DNA from: Rebecca billardiae RCC1528
Lineage: Eukaryota > Haptophyta
Direction: 5' to 3'
DNA length: 64,000 bases
NCBI GenBank assembly: GCA_965240325.2
Contig: OZ251230.1
Coordinates: 1,116,001-1,180,000, forward strand
Positions 1 to 9,841 of the stretch are shown here, piece after piece; the stretch's first letter is position 1, and each line of letters opens with the position of its first letter. The notes beneath the pieces are model-generated. The model searched no databases and was not told where the DNA came from. It worked only from the letters and a program-made list of their open reading frames with translations. Position numbers and translations under genes: made by a program.

Positions 1-840
1 CCGCCGCGCAGGCATGCTCTCGTAGGAGGAGACGGCGGAGCTGCGCGCACAGATGGCCGCGCGCGGCTCTCGGTCGGACGGTCGGCGATCACGGGCGCGC
101 TGCCGGCCCGGCGCGCCGCTGAACGACGAGTAGGCCGCGCTGGAGGAGTACGTCCGCCGCCGCGCTCCGCCTGCGCGAGCAGCGCTCCGTCGCGCCCGAC
201 CCGCTGGCCGAGCAGCTGCGCAGCGACCGCGCCATCGCAGAGCAGCTGCAGCGCGAGGAGATGGCGGCACGCGCGGGCGGCGCGCCCGTGACGCTGCACT
301 CGGCCGAGGTCGACGAGGACGCGCAGATGGCGCTGGCGCTGCTGCTCGTGTGCGAGGCGTGCGACCAGGACACACGCGCGCTGCGCAACGCTGAGCGCCG
401 GATCCGTTTTCGGCGCCGTAAGGTACGCAAAGCGCTGGCAGCGGAGCGCACCGGGGCGGCGGCGCATGCGCGCACGCGGCGCGCTCGCGGTCGATGCGCG
501 GCAACTCCAACCGCCTCGGCAAGCGCAAGCAGCGGGACGAGGGCGGCGCCGCGGCGGCGGGTGCGATGAACAAATCGGACGAGCGCGCCAAGTCCCGACG
601 CCTCGCCAACGCCGCCAAGCTGTTCGAGGACATGGACGGCGACGAGATCGCGGCCGCGGCGCACGCGGCGGGCAAGCTGGACTGCCAACTTGCGACGCGT
701 CTCGCAGACTGCCACTGCCACTGGGCCTGGCGGCCCATTATAAATCTTCATACGACATTGAGCAGCCGAGCAGCCGACGGAGGGTGCACCGCGGGCCCCT
801 AACTGCGTTGGTTCTACGGAAGGACCGCGGAACGCGGTCA
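1..840 (+). mobile_element. Right part of a Helitron-like element, cut by the window start
   Basis: The right edge carries the terminal module also seen at 26331, 36602, 50842, 58337 and 61992: an inner GCACCGCGGGCC motif, then a 7-bp-stem hairpin (gaccgcggaacgcggtc, 823-839) followed by CA|T. The whole stretch is an inverted near-identical copy of 36602-37454, so it is the same element family with the same cargo. The cargo has an open frame on the + strand (261-569, and another frame at 494-802) for a small basic protein containing NKSDERAKSRR and LFEDMDGDEI. The matching frame is kept in the other copy with conservative changes (E/D, L/I). The function of this cargo is not recognised. The left end lies outside the window. 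Confidence 0.7.
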
Positions 841-1020
841 TAATATTACTATTAACTGTAGGGGGATGATCCGACTAATAAGTAACTGACTCAGTAATTG
901 ATCGAACATAAAAGAGTAAGTAAGTAGCTAATATAGTATAACTCTTGGGCTATTAATGGGCAGGTCCGACACTACTGTGACAGGCTGTCTACAGTCCGAG
1001 TACCGCGGGACGGCGCGGTC

Positions 1021-2712
1021 GACAGGTTGCACAGGAAACTGTCCTTGGTGTTACATTTCTGAGAGACGGCGCCTCTGAAGGATGGCGCCCGCCCACTCGC
1101 CGCTCGTGGGTGGCGCGCGCCTCCGTGTCGATGCAGCCCCGCATCATGACTAGCTGAATGCGCGTGTCGTCAGGACTTGTCCGCGTGCGCTACATCCCTT
1201 GAGCTAGCACAGCCGGGACCCCCTCGCCGTCGGCAGTGACTGTCATCATCCCATCACACGTCGCGTGAGACGGCAAACAGCCACAGCAGCATCACCCTCT
1301 CGTCCAGGATCATCAGGCAGCTGGAGACAGTCCTCCCTTCGACGCGTCTCGGAGCGAGCGCACACGCCCAGCTCTATCTGCGTCACACCGCCCGCGCCAT
1401 CCGTCTCGAGCCCAACGCCCGTCACCACGCGCAGTATGGCAAACCGTCATGATCGGACCGAGCTCGTCGCCCGAGTGCAGCCTTCGCCCGCAATGCCGCG
1501 CGCGAGCATTCGTCGAGTTCGACAATAAGTCGTCAGCGACTTGTGGGCCGGCGGGGAGATCCACGCGTGGCATAGATACCATGTAGGTCGTCAGCTCCTG
1601 CTCGGTGTACGCACGCGCTCTGCATCTGAACACTTGATAGAAGCTCTCGATCATCACCATCGAGCTGTCTACGTGAGCCTGTGCGACCGTCTGCGCAACA
1701 CCTCACGCCTCACCCTTGATGCTGAGCTCACGCGAGACAAAGAAGGCTATGTAGGGCTCAACGGCATTTATACAGTGAGAGCGTCCTTGCCGCAGCGAGC
1801 GACAGCTTCCTTCGCCCGCTTCTTAGCACTCGCCCTGCTGTTCTTGGGCGTGAGTGAGGCGTGGTGCCTCGTCAGCCTGCTGAGCGGTTCTTGTCGATGC
1901 GTGTCACAGCGCGGAAGCAGGTGTGCGTTCGCGAGGCGTCGTGCGTGGATGCCGTTCTTCATGCTGACGACATAGATAGACTGCGTAGCGGCCGTCTCCT
2001 CATCCAAGAGCCTCGAGCATGCCACGACTCTGACACTTCAGCGCTCCGGCCGGCGCGCATGCGCACCATCAAGTGCAACCGAGCGGTTGAGAGGTAGCCG
2101 CCGCCAGCTTTTCGACCCTCACCAACACGCGCTGGATGAACATTGCAAGGTTGTCGCATACTATGAGTGTCGCGTGTCTCTTCCCGCGACTGTTGCTGCG
2201 CAACGTGATGTGCAAGACCAGTCGCGCGCGCGCTCCATCCAATACACGCACGGCTGATGAATGGACGTGGCCGAGCGCAAGCACGCACGCGCGAGTCGTA
2301 GGCTGCGAACGTCGTGTGCGGCCAGACTGCGACGTGCACGGCACGTATCCACCTTGCATTGCTACGCCTCTTCACACCGGGCCTGGGACTCTTCCAGGCT
2401 GAGACGGCCTGCTCTGCTGCCCTCTGTGACTCAGATGCCGCGCGAACGTGCCGCGCGGCTGCGCGATGTCGCGATTGGAGCTCAAGGGTGGTTGACTTTC
2501 GGTACATGCTACTCAAGCAGGAAGAGGCCGATCGAGGCGCGGAGTGGCGCGCTGCACCCGCAACAGCGGGCATCGTGCAGCGCGCGAGAGCGCGCGCCGC
2601 TTCCGGGCGCACGGCGACGGCGCCATGTACCGAAAGACGGGTGGACAGGTCGCGTCCACTGGGAATGTAACATCTGTCAGTCGCGGGCGGTCATTTTTCC
2701 GTGCAACCTGTC
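1021..2712. mobile_element. TIR DNA transposon, copy 1 (1.69 kb, 4-bp TSD GGTC)
   Basis: The element starts GACAGGTTGCACAGGAAA and ends with the near-complement TTTTTCCGTGCAACCTGTC, giving terminal inverted repeats of about 18 bp. It is flanked by the direct repeat GGTC (1017-1020 and 2713-2716). A second copy, nearly identical along its whole length, sits at 62052-63739 between a different 4-bp duplication (TTCA). Short minus-strand frames look coding-like (for example 1313-1660, and 1768-2025 containing KNGIHARRLANAHLL), but frame breaks separate them and no transposase family is recognisable. It is either non-autonomous or a decayed autonomous copy. Superfamilies with 4-bp duplications include Ginger, Chapaev and Sola1; the sequence does not decide among them. 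Confidence 0.85.
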
Positions 2713-3164
2713 GGTCCGAGTACCATGCTACCAGGCTAGGCATACCACTAGAGGCTCGGTCTGGTCCGAGCACTGCGGCGGCGACGCTCAGTACTCAGTA
2801 CCGTAGTCCCACTCCCCAGGGCGGCCCGCCGCAAGTCCAGGTCCGGCCTCCGGGGCCACGGTGGCCGCTTGCAGTGATCTGTGATTGATCGGACTCGTTA
2901 CTCGTAACGAAATAACGGTGCCGACGGCTGCCGCCGGGTGGCGGGTCGTCCGACGGCCGGCTCTGCAGCTGGGCTCTGGCCCCGCACTCCGCAGCCCAGG
3001 CCGTGGCAGACTGCAGAGTGCAGTCCGGAGACCGGACGGACTTCTCACTCTCAGACTGATGCCACAATTTGGGGCTCACTGGGACCTCCCGGCGGCGGCG
3101 CCGCCTAGCAGCATGCGCGCAGGCTGAGCTGCGCGGTGCTGCACTACGACTACCACTGACGCGC
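2713..3164. other. Intergenic, no gene seen
   Basis: This lies between the transposon and the VDR stop codon and is presumably the VDR 3' region. The right flank of the transposon (gtccgagtacc) also occurs about 15 bp outside its left edge. No coding or RNA feature was recognised. Confidence 0.5.
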
Positions 3165-5168
3165 TCAGGTGCGGAGCGCCTTTTGCTGCTTGCGCCACGC
3201 TTGCACCGACATGTCGCCGATGGGTGCCAGGGGGGGCGGGTTGGCGCGCACCCATGCCGCGCGACTGCCCTCGTCCTGCCACATGAACGAGGACCCACCG
3301 GCCGACGGCCCTTCGGGCGGGCCGTGGCCATACAGCTCCCAGAGGGCCAGGTCGCACTTGGCAAAGGCGCGCTCGATTCGCGCGAGGCCGTCGCCGCTGG
3401 CCGCGGACGCAGGCCAGCGCCCATCGGCCGAGCAGAGCAGAGCGCCGACGTAGCTCTGGCCGACGCGCGAGGCGGCCCCCGAGTAGTGCAGCACACACCA
3501 GCTCAGGTCGTCGGCCGCGTCGACCGTCGTCCAGCTCTCGAGCGAGACGACGCCGTTGTCGAGGGTGGTGAGCGTCCACGCGCCCGCTGACGTGCCGTCC
3601 TCGCCGCTCACGTCGCTCTCGACGGCGCGCGGCGAGCAGCGGTAGTGCCGCTTGCACCAAACCAGCCGGCCGTCGACTGTCTCCACGAGGAAGACCGGGT
3701 CGTACCACAGCGCCGATGCGGACGACTCGGACGGGTAGAAGAGTTGGTGCTGCGGCGCCGCAGCCGGCCAGCAGGAGGCCACGCAGCGCCATTGGACGGC
3801 ATCAGCCCGCGCGCGCGCGCGCACACAAAGCACGGCGGGTGTGAGGCTGCCTGAGCACGCGCGCGCGCGCACGCGCGCGTTGCCGCCGGCGCGGCCGCGC
3901 GCGCGCACCTGGCAGGGGAACGCGTCGTACGCTGGATTCGCGCCGCACACGATGCGCCAAGACCACGGCTTCCGCTGGCTCGCCTCCACTTGCGCCTCGA
4001 GATGGTCGAGGTGGCCGATCAGGATCTGTCGCGCCGTCCGATCCGTGAGCTTCTCGCCGCGCCACCGGCGCATGAGCGGCACGCGCGGCCGCTCGAGGAT
4101 TTTGGAGTCGCAGTTGAAGCAGTTGTTCTGCTGCAGGATGCACAGCGAGAACTCCTCGATCAGATCGGTCTCGTACGAGACGATCACGCGGTACGAGCCC
4201 ACCTGGTCGCGGGAGTCGACGTCGTTGAGCGCGTCGATCGCGGCCTTGCTCACCGGGTCGGAGAGCGCGGCGAAGATCTGCGGCCCGCAGCACTTGACCA
4301 TCGAGGCGAACTCGCGCGCGTTGCGCAGCGCGCCCTTCTCCCAGGTCGGGTTGATCGAGTGCCGCACCAGATCGAGCTCGAGCACGTACGCGTGCAGCAC
4401 GAAGAAGAGGGCGTACAAGTAGTCCTCCGAGGATGCGCGCGAGAGCAGCCCGCGCGCTTGCTCGGCGAGGCGCGCGGCGCGCGCGTATCGGCCCCAGGGG
4501 ATCAGCTTGCGCCGGGTCGCGGCGAGCGTGCCGTCAGCGGCGCGCGTAGTCCACGTGTCCACGAAGGAGAGGGCTGCGACGTCCTCCGCGCACGCGTGGC
4601 ACAGCAGAGCGCGCGGCGGCGCACGCTCGACGATGCTGGCCACGCCACGCGCATCCGTCGAGCCGAGAGCGAGCACCACGTCGGCAGAGGGCGCTCCTTC
4701 GAGCTGGCCGTCGAATGCCACCCGCGCGTCCAGGCGCGCGTCGAAGTTGGGCATGCGCTCGGCCAGGTGCTCGGCGACACTGCGCCATGACGGCATCGGC
4801 CGCGGCGACGTGCGCCCAAAGTCTGAGCGCACATCTTCGTCTGGTGGCACGACGAAGAGCACGTGCGCGTCGGATGCGACGGGGCGGCGAGCGACTGCCG
4901 TGGCCCTCGGCACGCGCGCGAGCAGCTGGGGCCGGTGCAGTGCGAGGGTCCACGCGATGATGGCGCCGCCGACCATCTCCGCAGCGGGCGGCTGTCGGCC
5001 GGGTTCTTTGGTCCGTCGGTCCCGGACCGTAGAGCTACCGCCCCGGCCGGGCCCGCGAATCACGCATGGAGACTCGCCTTCGGCCTCGCCGTCGCGGGCG
5101 ATGACTTGGACGACGAGGAGGAGCCGCAGCAGCGGGTGAAGCGCTCCCTGGACGCCGCAGCACCGCAT
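3165..5168 (-). CDS. Violaxanthin de-epoxidase-related (VDR) protein, two exons
   Basis: The protein is about 614 aa from two exons (5168-3909 and 3749-3165) joined in phase 0. The C-terminal half matches the VDR subgroup of the violaxanthin de-epoxidase superfamily: NPAYDAFPCQ at the exon junction, then LWYDPVFLVETVDGRLVW, LDNGVVSLESWT, LSWCVLHYSGAA and GQSYVGALL, in the order expected of the lipocalin-like domain. A Cys-containing segment (CILQQNNCFNCDSKI) precedes it. VDE proteins act on xanthophylls at the thylakoid; the reaction of VDR members is not firmly established. The start at 5168 gives MRCCGVQ with a hydrophobic stretch (LLRLLLVVQVIA) and then a basic, Ser/Pro-rich stretch, like a bipartite leader for a secondary plastid. 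An alternative ATG is at 4976 (MVGGAIIAW). Family identity is strong; the start is uncertain. Confidence 0.88.
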   Translation of the reverse strand: MRCCGVQGALHPLLRLLLVVQVIARDGEAEGESPCVIRGPGRGGSSTVRDRRTKEPGRQPPAAEMVGGAIIAWTLALHRPQLLARVPRATAVARRPVASDAHVLFVVPPDEDVRSDFGRTSPRPMPSWRSVAEHLAERMPNFDARLDARVAFDGQLEGAPSADVVLALGSTDARGVASIVERAPPRALLCHACAEDVAALSFVDTWTTRAADGTLAATRRKLIPWGRYARAARLAEQARGLLSRASSEDYLYALFFVLHAYVLELDLVRHSINPTWEKGALRNAREFASMVKCCGPQIFAALSDPVSKAAIDALNDVDSRDQVGSYRVIVSYETDLIEEFSLCILQQNNCFNCDSKILERPRVPLMRRWRGEKLTDRTARQILIGHLDHLEAQVEASQRKPWSWRIVCGANPAYDAFPCQVRARGRAGGNARVRARACSGSLTPAVLCVRARARADAVQWRCVASCWPAAAPQHQLFYPSESSASALWYDPVFLVETVDGRLVWCKRHYRCSPRAVESDVSGEDGTSAGAWTLTTLDNGVVSLESWTTVDAADDLSWCVLHYSGAASRVGQSYVGALLCSADGRWPASAASGDGLARIERAFAKCDLALWELYGHGPPEGPSAGGSSFMWQDEGSRAAWVRANPPPLAPIGDMSVQAWRKQQKALRT
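3750..3908 (-). other. Intron in the VDR gene (159 nt, phase 0)
   Basis: Donor GTGCGCGCG follows the FPCQ codons and acceptor GCCGCAG precedes HQLFYPSE. Removing it restores the PCQ-x3-FYP spacing known in VDR proteins. The length is a multiple of three with no in-frame stop. It contains runs of alternating CG and an AC/GC tract. Confidence 0.85.
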
Positions 5169-5860
5169 GCTGCCACCGGCCCGCCGCTGGATCGAGCGGC
5201 AAGTGCGCACGCCGCGGCCGCCGCGGGGGGGGGCACGGCAGGTTCGGACCGGTTGTCGGTTGAGGAAGTGGACTCATAGCTAGAACAGACTATGGACTGA
5301 TGGTCTGACAATGCCATGATCATGCTTATACCGGGGGTATGACGATGAAATGATGTGAGAAAGTCACTACTCTATAGCAGTCTATGTAGTCGTCAGACAT
5401 GAGACAAGCAGCTCTGAGCGACGACTGTTAACCAGCAGGGCCCGGCAGTGTAATTGAGTCGAGCGTTGAGTCAACTCAACAGGAAAGAAGGAATCAGCCC
5501 GATCAGGATCACATTCACATTCGGCGTGAATCGCGGCCGCACCCTGTCCCTGACGCAGCTATGCCGCATACTGAAATTACTGTAGTGATGATGAGCGAGT
5601 CGTATGCAGCTTGAGCTATGTCCGACGATGCTCATGCTGCCGTGACCGTGACAGACATTCAGTATTAATAATTAGACTTAGTGCAGCAGCGGGACGGGCG
5701 GCCGAGACTGAGTCTGAGACAGACTGAGAGGCGACGGAGTGCCTGTCACTGTCAGTGCCCACCTCACTCGAGCGGCCAGGCAGAGGCAGGCACGACTACT
5801 GTATTATCACATTCACTCAGCAGCAAGCTGACTCTCAGATGACATGCAGAATATCATTCA
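5169..5860. other. Intergenic between VDR and the Sfi1-like gene
   Basis: This is about 690 bp with lower GC than its neighbours and many stops in all frames. It must hold the VDR promoter and the 3' region of the Sfi1-like gene. Nothing else was recognised. Confidence 0.5.
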
Positions 5861-8329
5861 TCAGAGCGCAGCCTGAGCCATGCCGCGAATCGCGATGCGT
5901 GCTGCCGTACTGGGGAGCACTCGCGCATGGTCTTGCGCGCTCACGCCACCCACGTCCGCAAACAAGTATGCAGAGTCTGACGACGCCGTCGCTGACCATA
6001 GGCGCCCACTGCCACTGGCCGACGAGCCGTTCCGGCTCTGCTTGCGACGTGGGCGGCGCCCACCGTCGTCTGCGTGGCTGTCAGAGTCTGGCCCCTGCGA
6101 GGCCTGCTGCCGCCGCTGCCGCCGCGCGCCGCCGATAGGGGTGCGTGCCCGCGCCGCGCTGCCCGTCGGAGCCACCGTGGCAGCCTCGAGCCGTGGTGAA
6201 CTGCCGTGGCGAGCGGGCGTGCTGAAGAGGCCACGCTCCGCCGGCTGCTGCTCGCTGCGGTGCCTGGAGCGATCGCGCCCACTGCGGCGCCCGCGCGCAG
6301 CACGCGGGCTGTCGCTGCCGTCGCCTCCCGACGGACTGTGAGAGCCGTCGCCCGTCGCTCCCGGGACGGGAGTGGCGTGCGGCCAGGGGTGCGACGCGAT
6401 GCGCGCCTCGCGTCGCCGCGCCGCGGCGCCACGCGCGCCCGCCCACGCCCCGAACGCCGCGCGCAGCAGCCGAGCCCACGCCCGCAGCAGCAGGGCCACT
6501 GCCGAGCGCGAGCGCGCCACAAGCCGCAGCCACGCGTCGAAGTGCCGGGCACGGACGCGCGCCGCGTGCCGTCGCGCAGCCGCGGCCGTGGCGTGCGCGT
6601 GGGCGCGCGCCGTGGCCGGGCGAGAGACCAAGCGAGTGAGCGCTGCGCGCGCTCGGCGCCGGAGCCGACGCAACGCCGCTCGCAGCACAGGCACCGCGCA
6701 CGCACGTCGCCAGCGCGCGAGGGCGCGCGAGCGCCGCCGCGCCGCCAGCGCAGCTTGCGCCCGCAGCAGCCGCAGCGCAGCGATCGCCGCCCGCGCGAGT
6801 GAGCGCAGCCCGCGAGAGAGGCCTGCACGCGCGTGTGCGACCGCAGCGAGGCGCGAGGACGCCGGTCCAGCCGTGTGCGGCACGCTGGCGCGGCTGAGCG
6901 CGCGCGCGACCCGCCGCCGCCAGCGCCGCAGCGCGCCCGCGCGCCGGCCGCCGGCGCGCGCGGTGAGCGCGTGACGCGTGTCCCACGCTGCCGCGCGCCG
7001 CGCCCACTTCCGTGCGCCGCGGCGCAGGAGGAAGCGACGTCGCGCGAGGTGCGCCATGCGCGCGCTCGCGCTCGCGGCCGCTTCGCCGATCAGCCGATTG
7101 AGCGCTCGGCGCATGCGCGCGCGCGCGATTGTGCATGCGGCCGCCTCCGTGACAGCTGTCACGTCCGCGCGCGCCGCGGCCGCAGTTCGGCGCCAGGCAC
7201 GCAGGGGCCCGGCGGCCGTGTGCCGCAGCGCGGCTGCGCGCGAGGCCGCTGCGGCTTGCGCGGCGTGAGCCACGCGCATCTCCCCCGCGCCGGCGGCCTC
7301 CGCCCAGAGGAGCGCCGCCGCCGCGAACGCACCGCCGCGCGCCGAGCCCACGGCAGTTGAGATCACCAGCCAGGCGGTGCGCCGGCGCCGTGCGGCGCGG
7401 TGCGCACGCAAGCGCGAGAGCGCGCGATGCAGCGCGCTGCGCGTGCGCTGCGCGTCGGCGGCCACGTCCGCAGCCGCCGCCTCGTGCCGCAGCACGCTGC
7501 CGTGCGCACGCCTCCACGCGCGCCACCGCGCAGCCGCCCGAGCCCACGCGAGCGCGCGAGCGTGCCGCGCCGCGCGTGCCGCGCCGAGCCATGCGCGCGT
7601 GTGCCGGCGGAGCTTGGACTGCAGCCACAGGGAGCGCGCCGCCGTAGCGATCAGGGCGTCCCCCGCGCGGCACGCCTCCTCCTCCGCGGCCGTGCCCTCC
7701 GCCTCGAGCGCGGCTCGTCGCGCGCGCGCCTCCGCCTCCGCAGCGCTCTGACGCGCCGCGACGCGCGCTGGTGCGTGCGACTGCCTGCGCTGCAGCGCGC
7801 TCGTGCGAGCCAGGGCGGGCGAGGAGCGGGGCGTCGCGGCGGGCGGGGCCTTCTCAGGCCGTACGCGGGATGGCGACTCGCCGCCGAGCGAGAACCGCCG
7901 GCGCTGGTGCTCCGCCGACGCCCTGCCGACGTGCACGGTCTGCGTGCGCGCGGTGCTCGGCGCGAACGGACGGCTAGGCTCGCTGCCGAGCACGCCGCCG
8001 ATGCACGACCAGACAATCCGCGAGGGCACGGCGGCCACCATCTCCGCGTGTGAGCATGCCACTGCACGTGGCTTCGGCTCCGCCCGGCCGCTCACGGGCG
8101 GCAGCTCGCGCCAGGTGTCGCGGCTCCACTGCCGAAGCACAGCCGCATACAGCTGGCCGTCGTCGTGCCCACCGTCCTCACGGCGCGACGCATCGAGGGC
8201 GGCGAGCACGTCGCCCAGAGTTACGCGTTCTGGCTCACCGCCACGCTGTCTTACAGCGCGCGCGTACACGTCGGCCACCAGCGCCGACGTGTTTGAGTGG
8301 CGCAGCCAGTTCACCTCGGCTGTCGTCAT
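5861..8329 (-). CDS. Alpha-helical repeat protein with Sfi1-like Trp motifs
   Basis: The protein is 822 aa from the first ATG (8329; MTTAEVNWLRHSN). Residues 1-60 look like a small folded N-terminal domain that I do not recognise. From about residue 200 to 630 the protein is an Ala/Arg-rich helix with recurrent Leu/Ala-x-x-Trp motifs (ALRRWRRRV, ALARWRRAC, HFDAWLRLV, PLRAWRRTA, AFGAWAGA). This pattern is typical of Sfi1-type repeats that bind centrin at basal bodies and centrosomes. The C-terminal 200 residues are Ser/Arg-rich and likely disordered. Centrin binding is an inference from the pattern; extreme GC bias can also produce Ala/Arg-rich helices, so the call is tentative. The gene is head to head with the PC-esterase gene, 144 bp away. 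Confidence 0.6.
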   Translation of the reverse strand: MTTAEVNWLRHSNTSALVADVYARAVRQRGGEPERVTLGDVLAALDASRREDGGHDDGQLYAAVLRQWSRDTWRELPPVSGRAEPKPRAVACSHAEMVAAVPSRIVWSCIGGVLGSEPSRPFAPSTARTQTVHVGRASAEHQRRRFSLGGESPSRVRPEKAPPAATPRSSPALARTSALQRRQSHAPARVAARQSAAEAEARARRAALEAEGTAAEEEACRAGDALIATAARSLWLQSKLRRHTRAWLGAARAARHARALAWARAAARWRAWRRAHGSVLRHEAAAADVAADAQRTRSALHRALSRLRAHRAARRRRTAWLVISTAVGSARGGAFAAAALLWAEAAGAGEMRVAHAAQAAAASRAAALRHTAAGPLRAWRRTAAAARADVTAVTEAAACTIARARMRRALNRLIGEAAASASARMAHLARRRFLLRRGARKWARRAAAWDTRHALTARAGGRRAGALRRWRRRVARALSRASVPHTAGPASSRLAAVAHARAGLSRGLRSLARAAIAALRLLRAQAALAARRRSRALARWRRACAVPVLRAALRRLRRRARAALTRLVSRPATARAHAHATAAAARRHAARVRARHFDAWLRLVARSRSAVALLLRAWARLLRAAFGAWAGARGAAARRREARIASHPWPHATPVPGATGDGSHSPSGGDGSDSPRAARGRRSGRDRSRHRSEQQPAERGLFSTPARHGSSPRLEAATVAPTGSAARARTPIGGARRQRRQQASQGPDSDSHADDGGRRPRRKQSRNGSSASGSGRLWSATASSDSAYLFADVGGVSAQDHARVLPSTAARIAIRGMAQAAL

Positions 8330-8473
8330 GTTGACGCTACCGCCCTTGACGCCATCTTGAAATCGCAAGCCACCGTTTGAGCCTTGACAGTGAGGCTTGG
8401 AGCCCTCGGCCTCAGTCCGGTAGACCTCTCGATCGCCGGTCAGCTTCCAGGAATCGGAAGTTGGAAAGTGCCA
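8330..8473. promoter_or_regulatory. Shared promoter region of two head-to-head genes
   Basis: These 144 bp separate the start codons of the Sfi1-like gene (-) and the PC-esterase-like gene (+), so they must hold both 5' UTRs and core promoters. No TATA box was recognised. Confidence 0.45.
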
Positions 8474-9841
8474 ATGGCGGCGCCCGAAGTCGCGTCATCG
8501 CGATTGCGAGCGCTCAGCGTGGTGCTCGCCGTGGTGGGCGTGGCAGGACAGGCCCTCCCGGAGGGGGCCAAGCCGGCACGCACGTTCGAGCAGGTCGCGC
8601 CCACCCGCCTCGGCGCGGAGGAGTGCTGGACGAAGCGGCAGTTTGAAAAGGAAGCTTACGAGAATCTGCGCATGGAGCTCGTCGGCTGCGAGACGGCTCG
8701 CAAGGCGGCGACGGAGTCCATCGGCTCGGGGCCGTGCGTGCGGGCGCCGTCGCCTTCTCCGCCACCGACCACGCCTGCGCCGAGCGGCGGCGGTGGCTTC
8801 TGCTCCTTCATCGGCTGCGCGTCGAGGCAAGACGTCGCAGGTTCGTCGCCGGCCGCGCAGGCCGCGCCGGGCGGGGCGGCGGGCGGCTCGGGGAACCCGT
8901 CGGTCGCGCGCGCGGGGAATGACGTGCGCCCGTCCACAACGAACGCGCCGGTGCGCGACAAGCGCACCGGCCTGTGCACGTGGCAGGCCCTCTCGAACGT
9001 GCCGACCGGGCGCTGGGTCTCAGCGGCGGAGGCGCGGCAGTACATGGGCGACAGCGCGCCGCACGAGACGTACCCGCCTTACGAGAGCAAGCACGGCGCG
9101 TGCGTGCAGAAGAAGAACTGGTACCGCTGCCCCAACTTCGACCACACGAAGCAGTGGCTGCCCGACCTCGTGCGCGAGCGCCGCTGCGCGATGACCTACC
9201 TGACGCCGCCGTCGCTGCTCAACATCACGCGCCGGCCGCTGCGCGTGCTGCTGCACGGCGACTCGCTCTTCAAGGGGCTGTACAAGGCGTTCGTGTGCCA
9301 GTGGTCGCGGTACGTGGAGTCGGAGTTCCACCGCGACTTCCGCTCGAAGGGCAACGCGGAGGGCTGGATCTCGCGCTACCACGGCGGGCTCGAGCTGCAG
9401 TACGTGTACCGGGACGGCGGGTTTGGCCACCTGGGCGAGATCCTCGAGAAGGAGCCCAACATCAAGTTCAGGGACATGGACGAGTTCGACGTGCTCGTGA
9501 CCAACTTCGGCAACCTGAGCCTGTACCACGAGATGGCGCAGCTGCGCGGGTACAACGGCATGATCGTGCACGCGAGCCACGGCTGCGCGAGGTGCAACAA
9601 GGGCTCGACCGACCGGTGCCACTATGGCACGCTCACCTCGCAGGCCGCGCGCCGCACCCTCGGCTACATCACGCTCGACCTGTGCGCGCTCACGCTGCCG
9701 CAGCACAACTACAACGCCATGTGGGCGCCGGGCGGGAAGCCGATGAACAAGGGGGATCCGCACCTATGCTCCCCCGGGCCGGACAACCAGTTGATGAACA
9801 TCCTGGTGCACATGCTCGCGTCTTATTTCCGGTACACATGA
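8474..9841 (+). CDS. Secreted PC-esterase / TBL-like (GDSL-type) protein
   Basis: The protein is 455 aa without introns. The ATG at 8474 is chosen because it gives a signal peptide (RLRALSVVLAVVGVAGQA). Residues about 75-185 are a low-complexity Pro/Gly/Ala linker. The C-terminal domain has the PC-esterase order: a nucleophile block VLLHGDSLFKGLY, a middle block with VTNFGNLSLYHE, and a terminal block DPHLCSPGPDNQLMN that resembles the D-x-x-H...C-x-PG-x-x-D motif of trichome birefringence-like acyltransferases and PMR5 proteins. Family members O-acetylate or de-acetylate polysaccharides and glycans in the Golgi or outside the cell. Here the Asp is two rather than three residues before the His. 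The substrate is unknown; an algal surface polysaccharide is a reasonable guess. Confidence 0.72.
   Translation: MAAPEVASSRLRALSVVLAVVGVAGQALPEGAKPARTFEQVAPTRLGAEECWTKRQFEKEAYENLRMELVGCETARKAATESIGSGPCVRAPSPSPPPTTPAPSGGGGFCSFIGCASRQDVAGSSPAAQAAPGGAAGGSGNPSVARAGNDVRPSTTNAPVRDKRTGLCTWQALSNVPTGRWVSAAEARQYMGDSAPHETYPPYESKHGACVQKKNWYRCPNFDHTKQWLPDLVRERRCAMTYLTPPSLLNITRRPLRVLLHGDSLFKGLYKAFVCQWSRYVESEFHRDFRSKGNAEGWISRYHGGLELQYVYRDGGFGHLGEILEKEPNIKFRDMDEFDVLVTNFGNLSLYHEMAQLRGYNGMIVHASHGCARCNKGSTDRCHYGTLTSQAARRTLGYITLDLCALTLPQHNYNAMWAPGGKPMNKGDPHLCSPGPDNQLMNILVHMLASYFRYT

Noticed and set aside
993-2724. 11-bp repeat gtccgagtacc on both sides of the first TIR transposon as its target duplication
   Set aside because: The left copy lies about 15 bp outside the inverted repeat; the GGTC immediately at both edges fits, and copy 2 likewise has a 4-bp duplication.
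89-5000. Many long overlapping frames on both strands of GC-rich genes (for example 3841-4790 on +, 6206-7751 on +)
   Set aside because: They are Arg/Ala/Pro-rich shadows opposite recognised genes and show no motif of their own.
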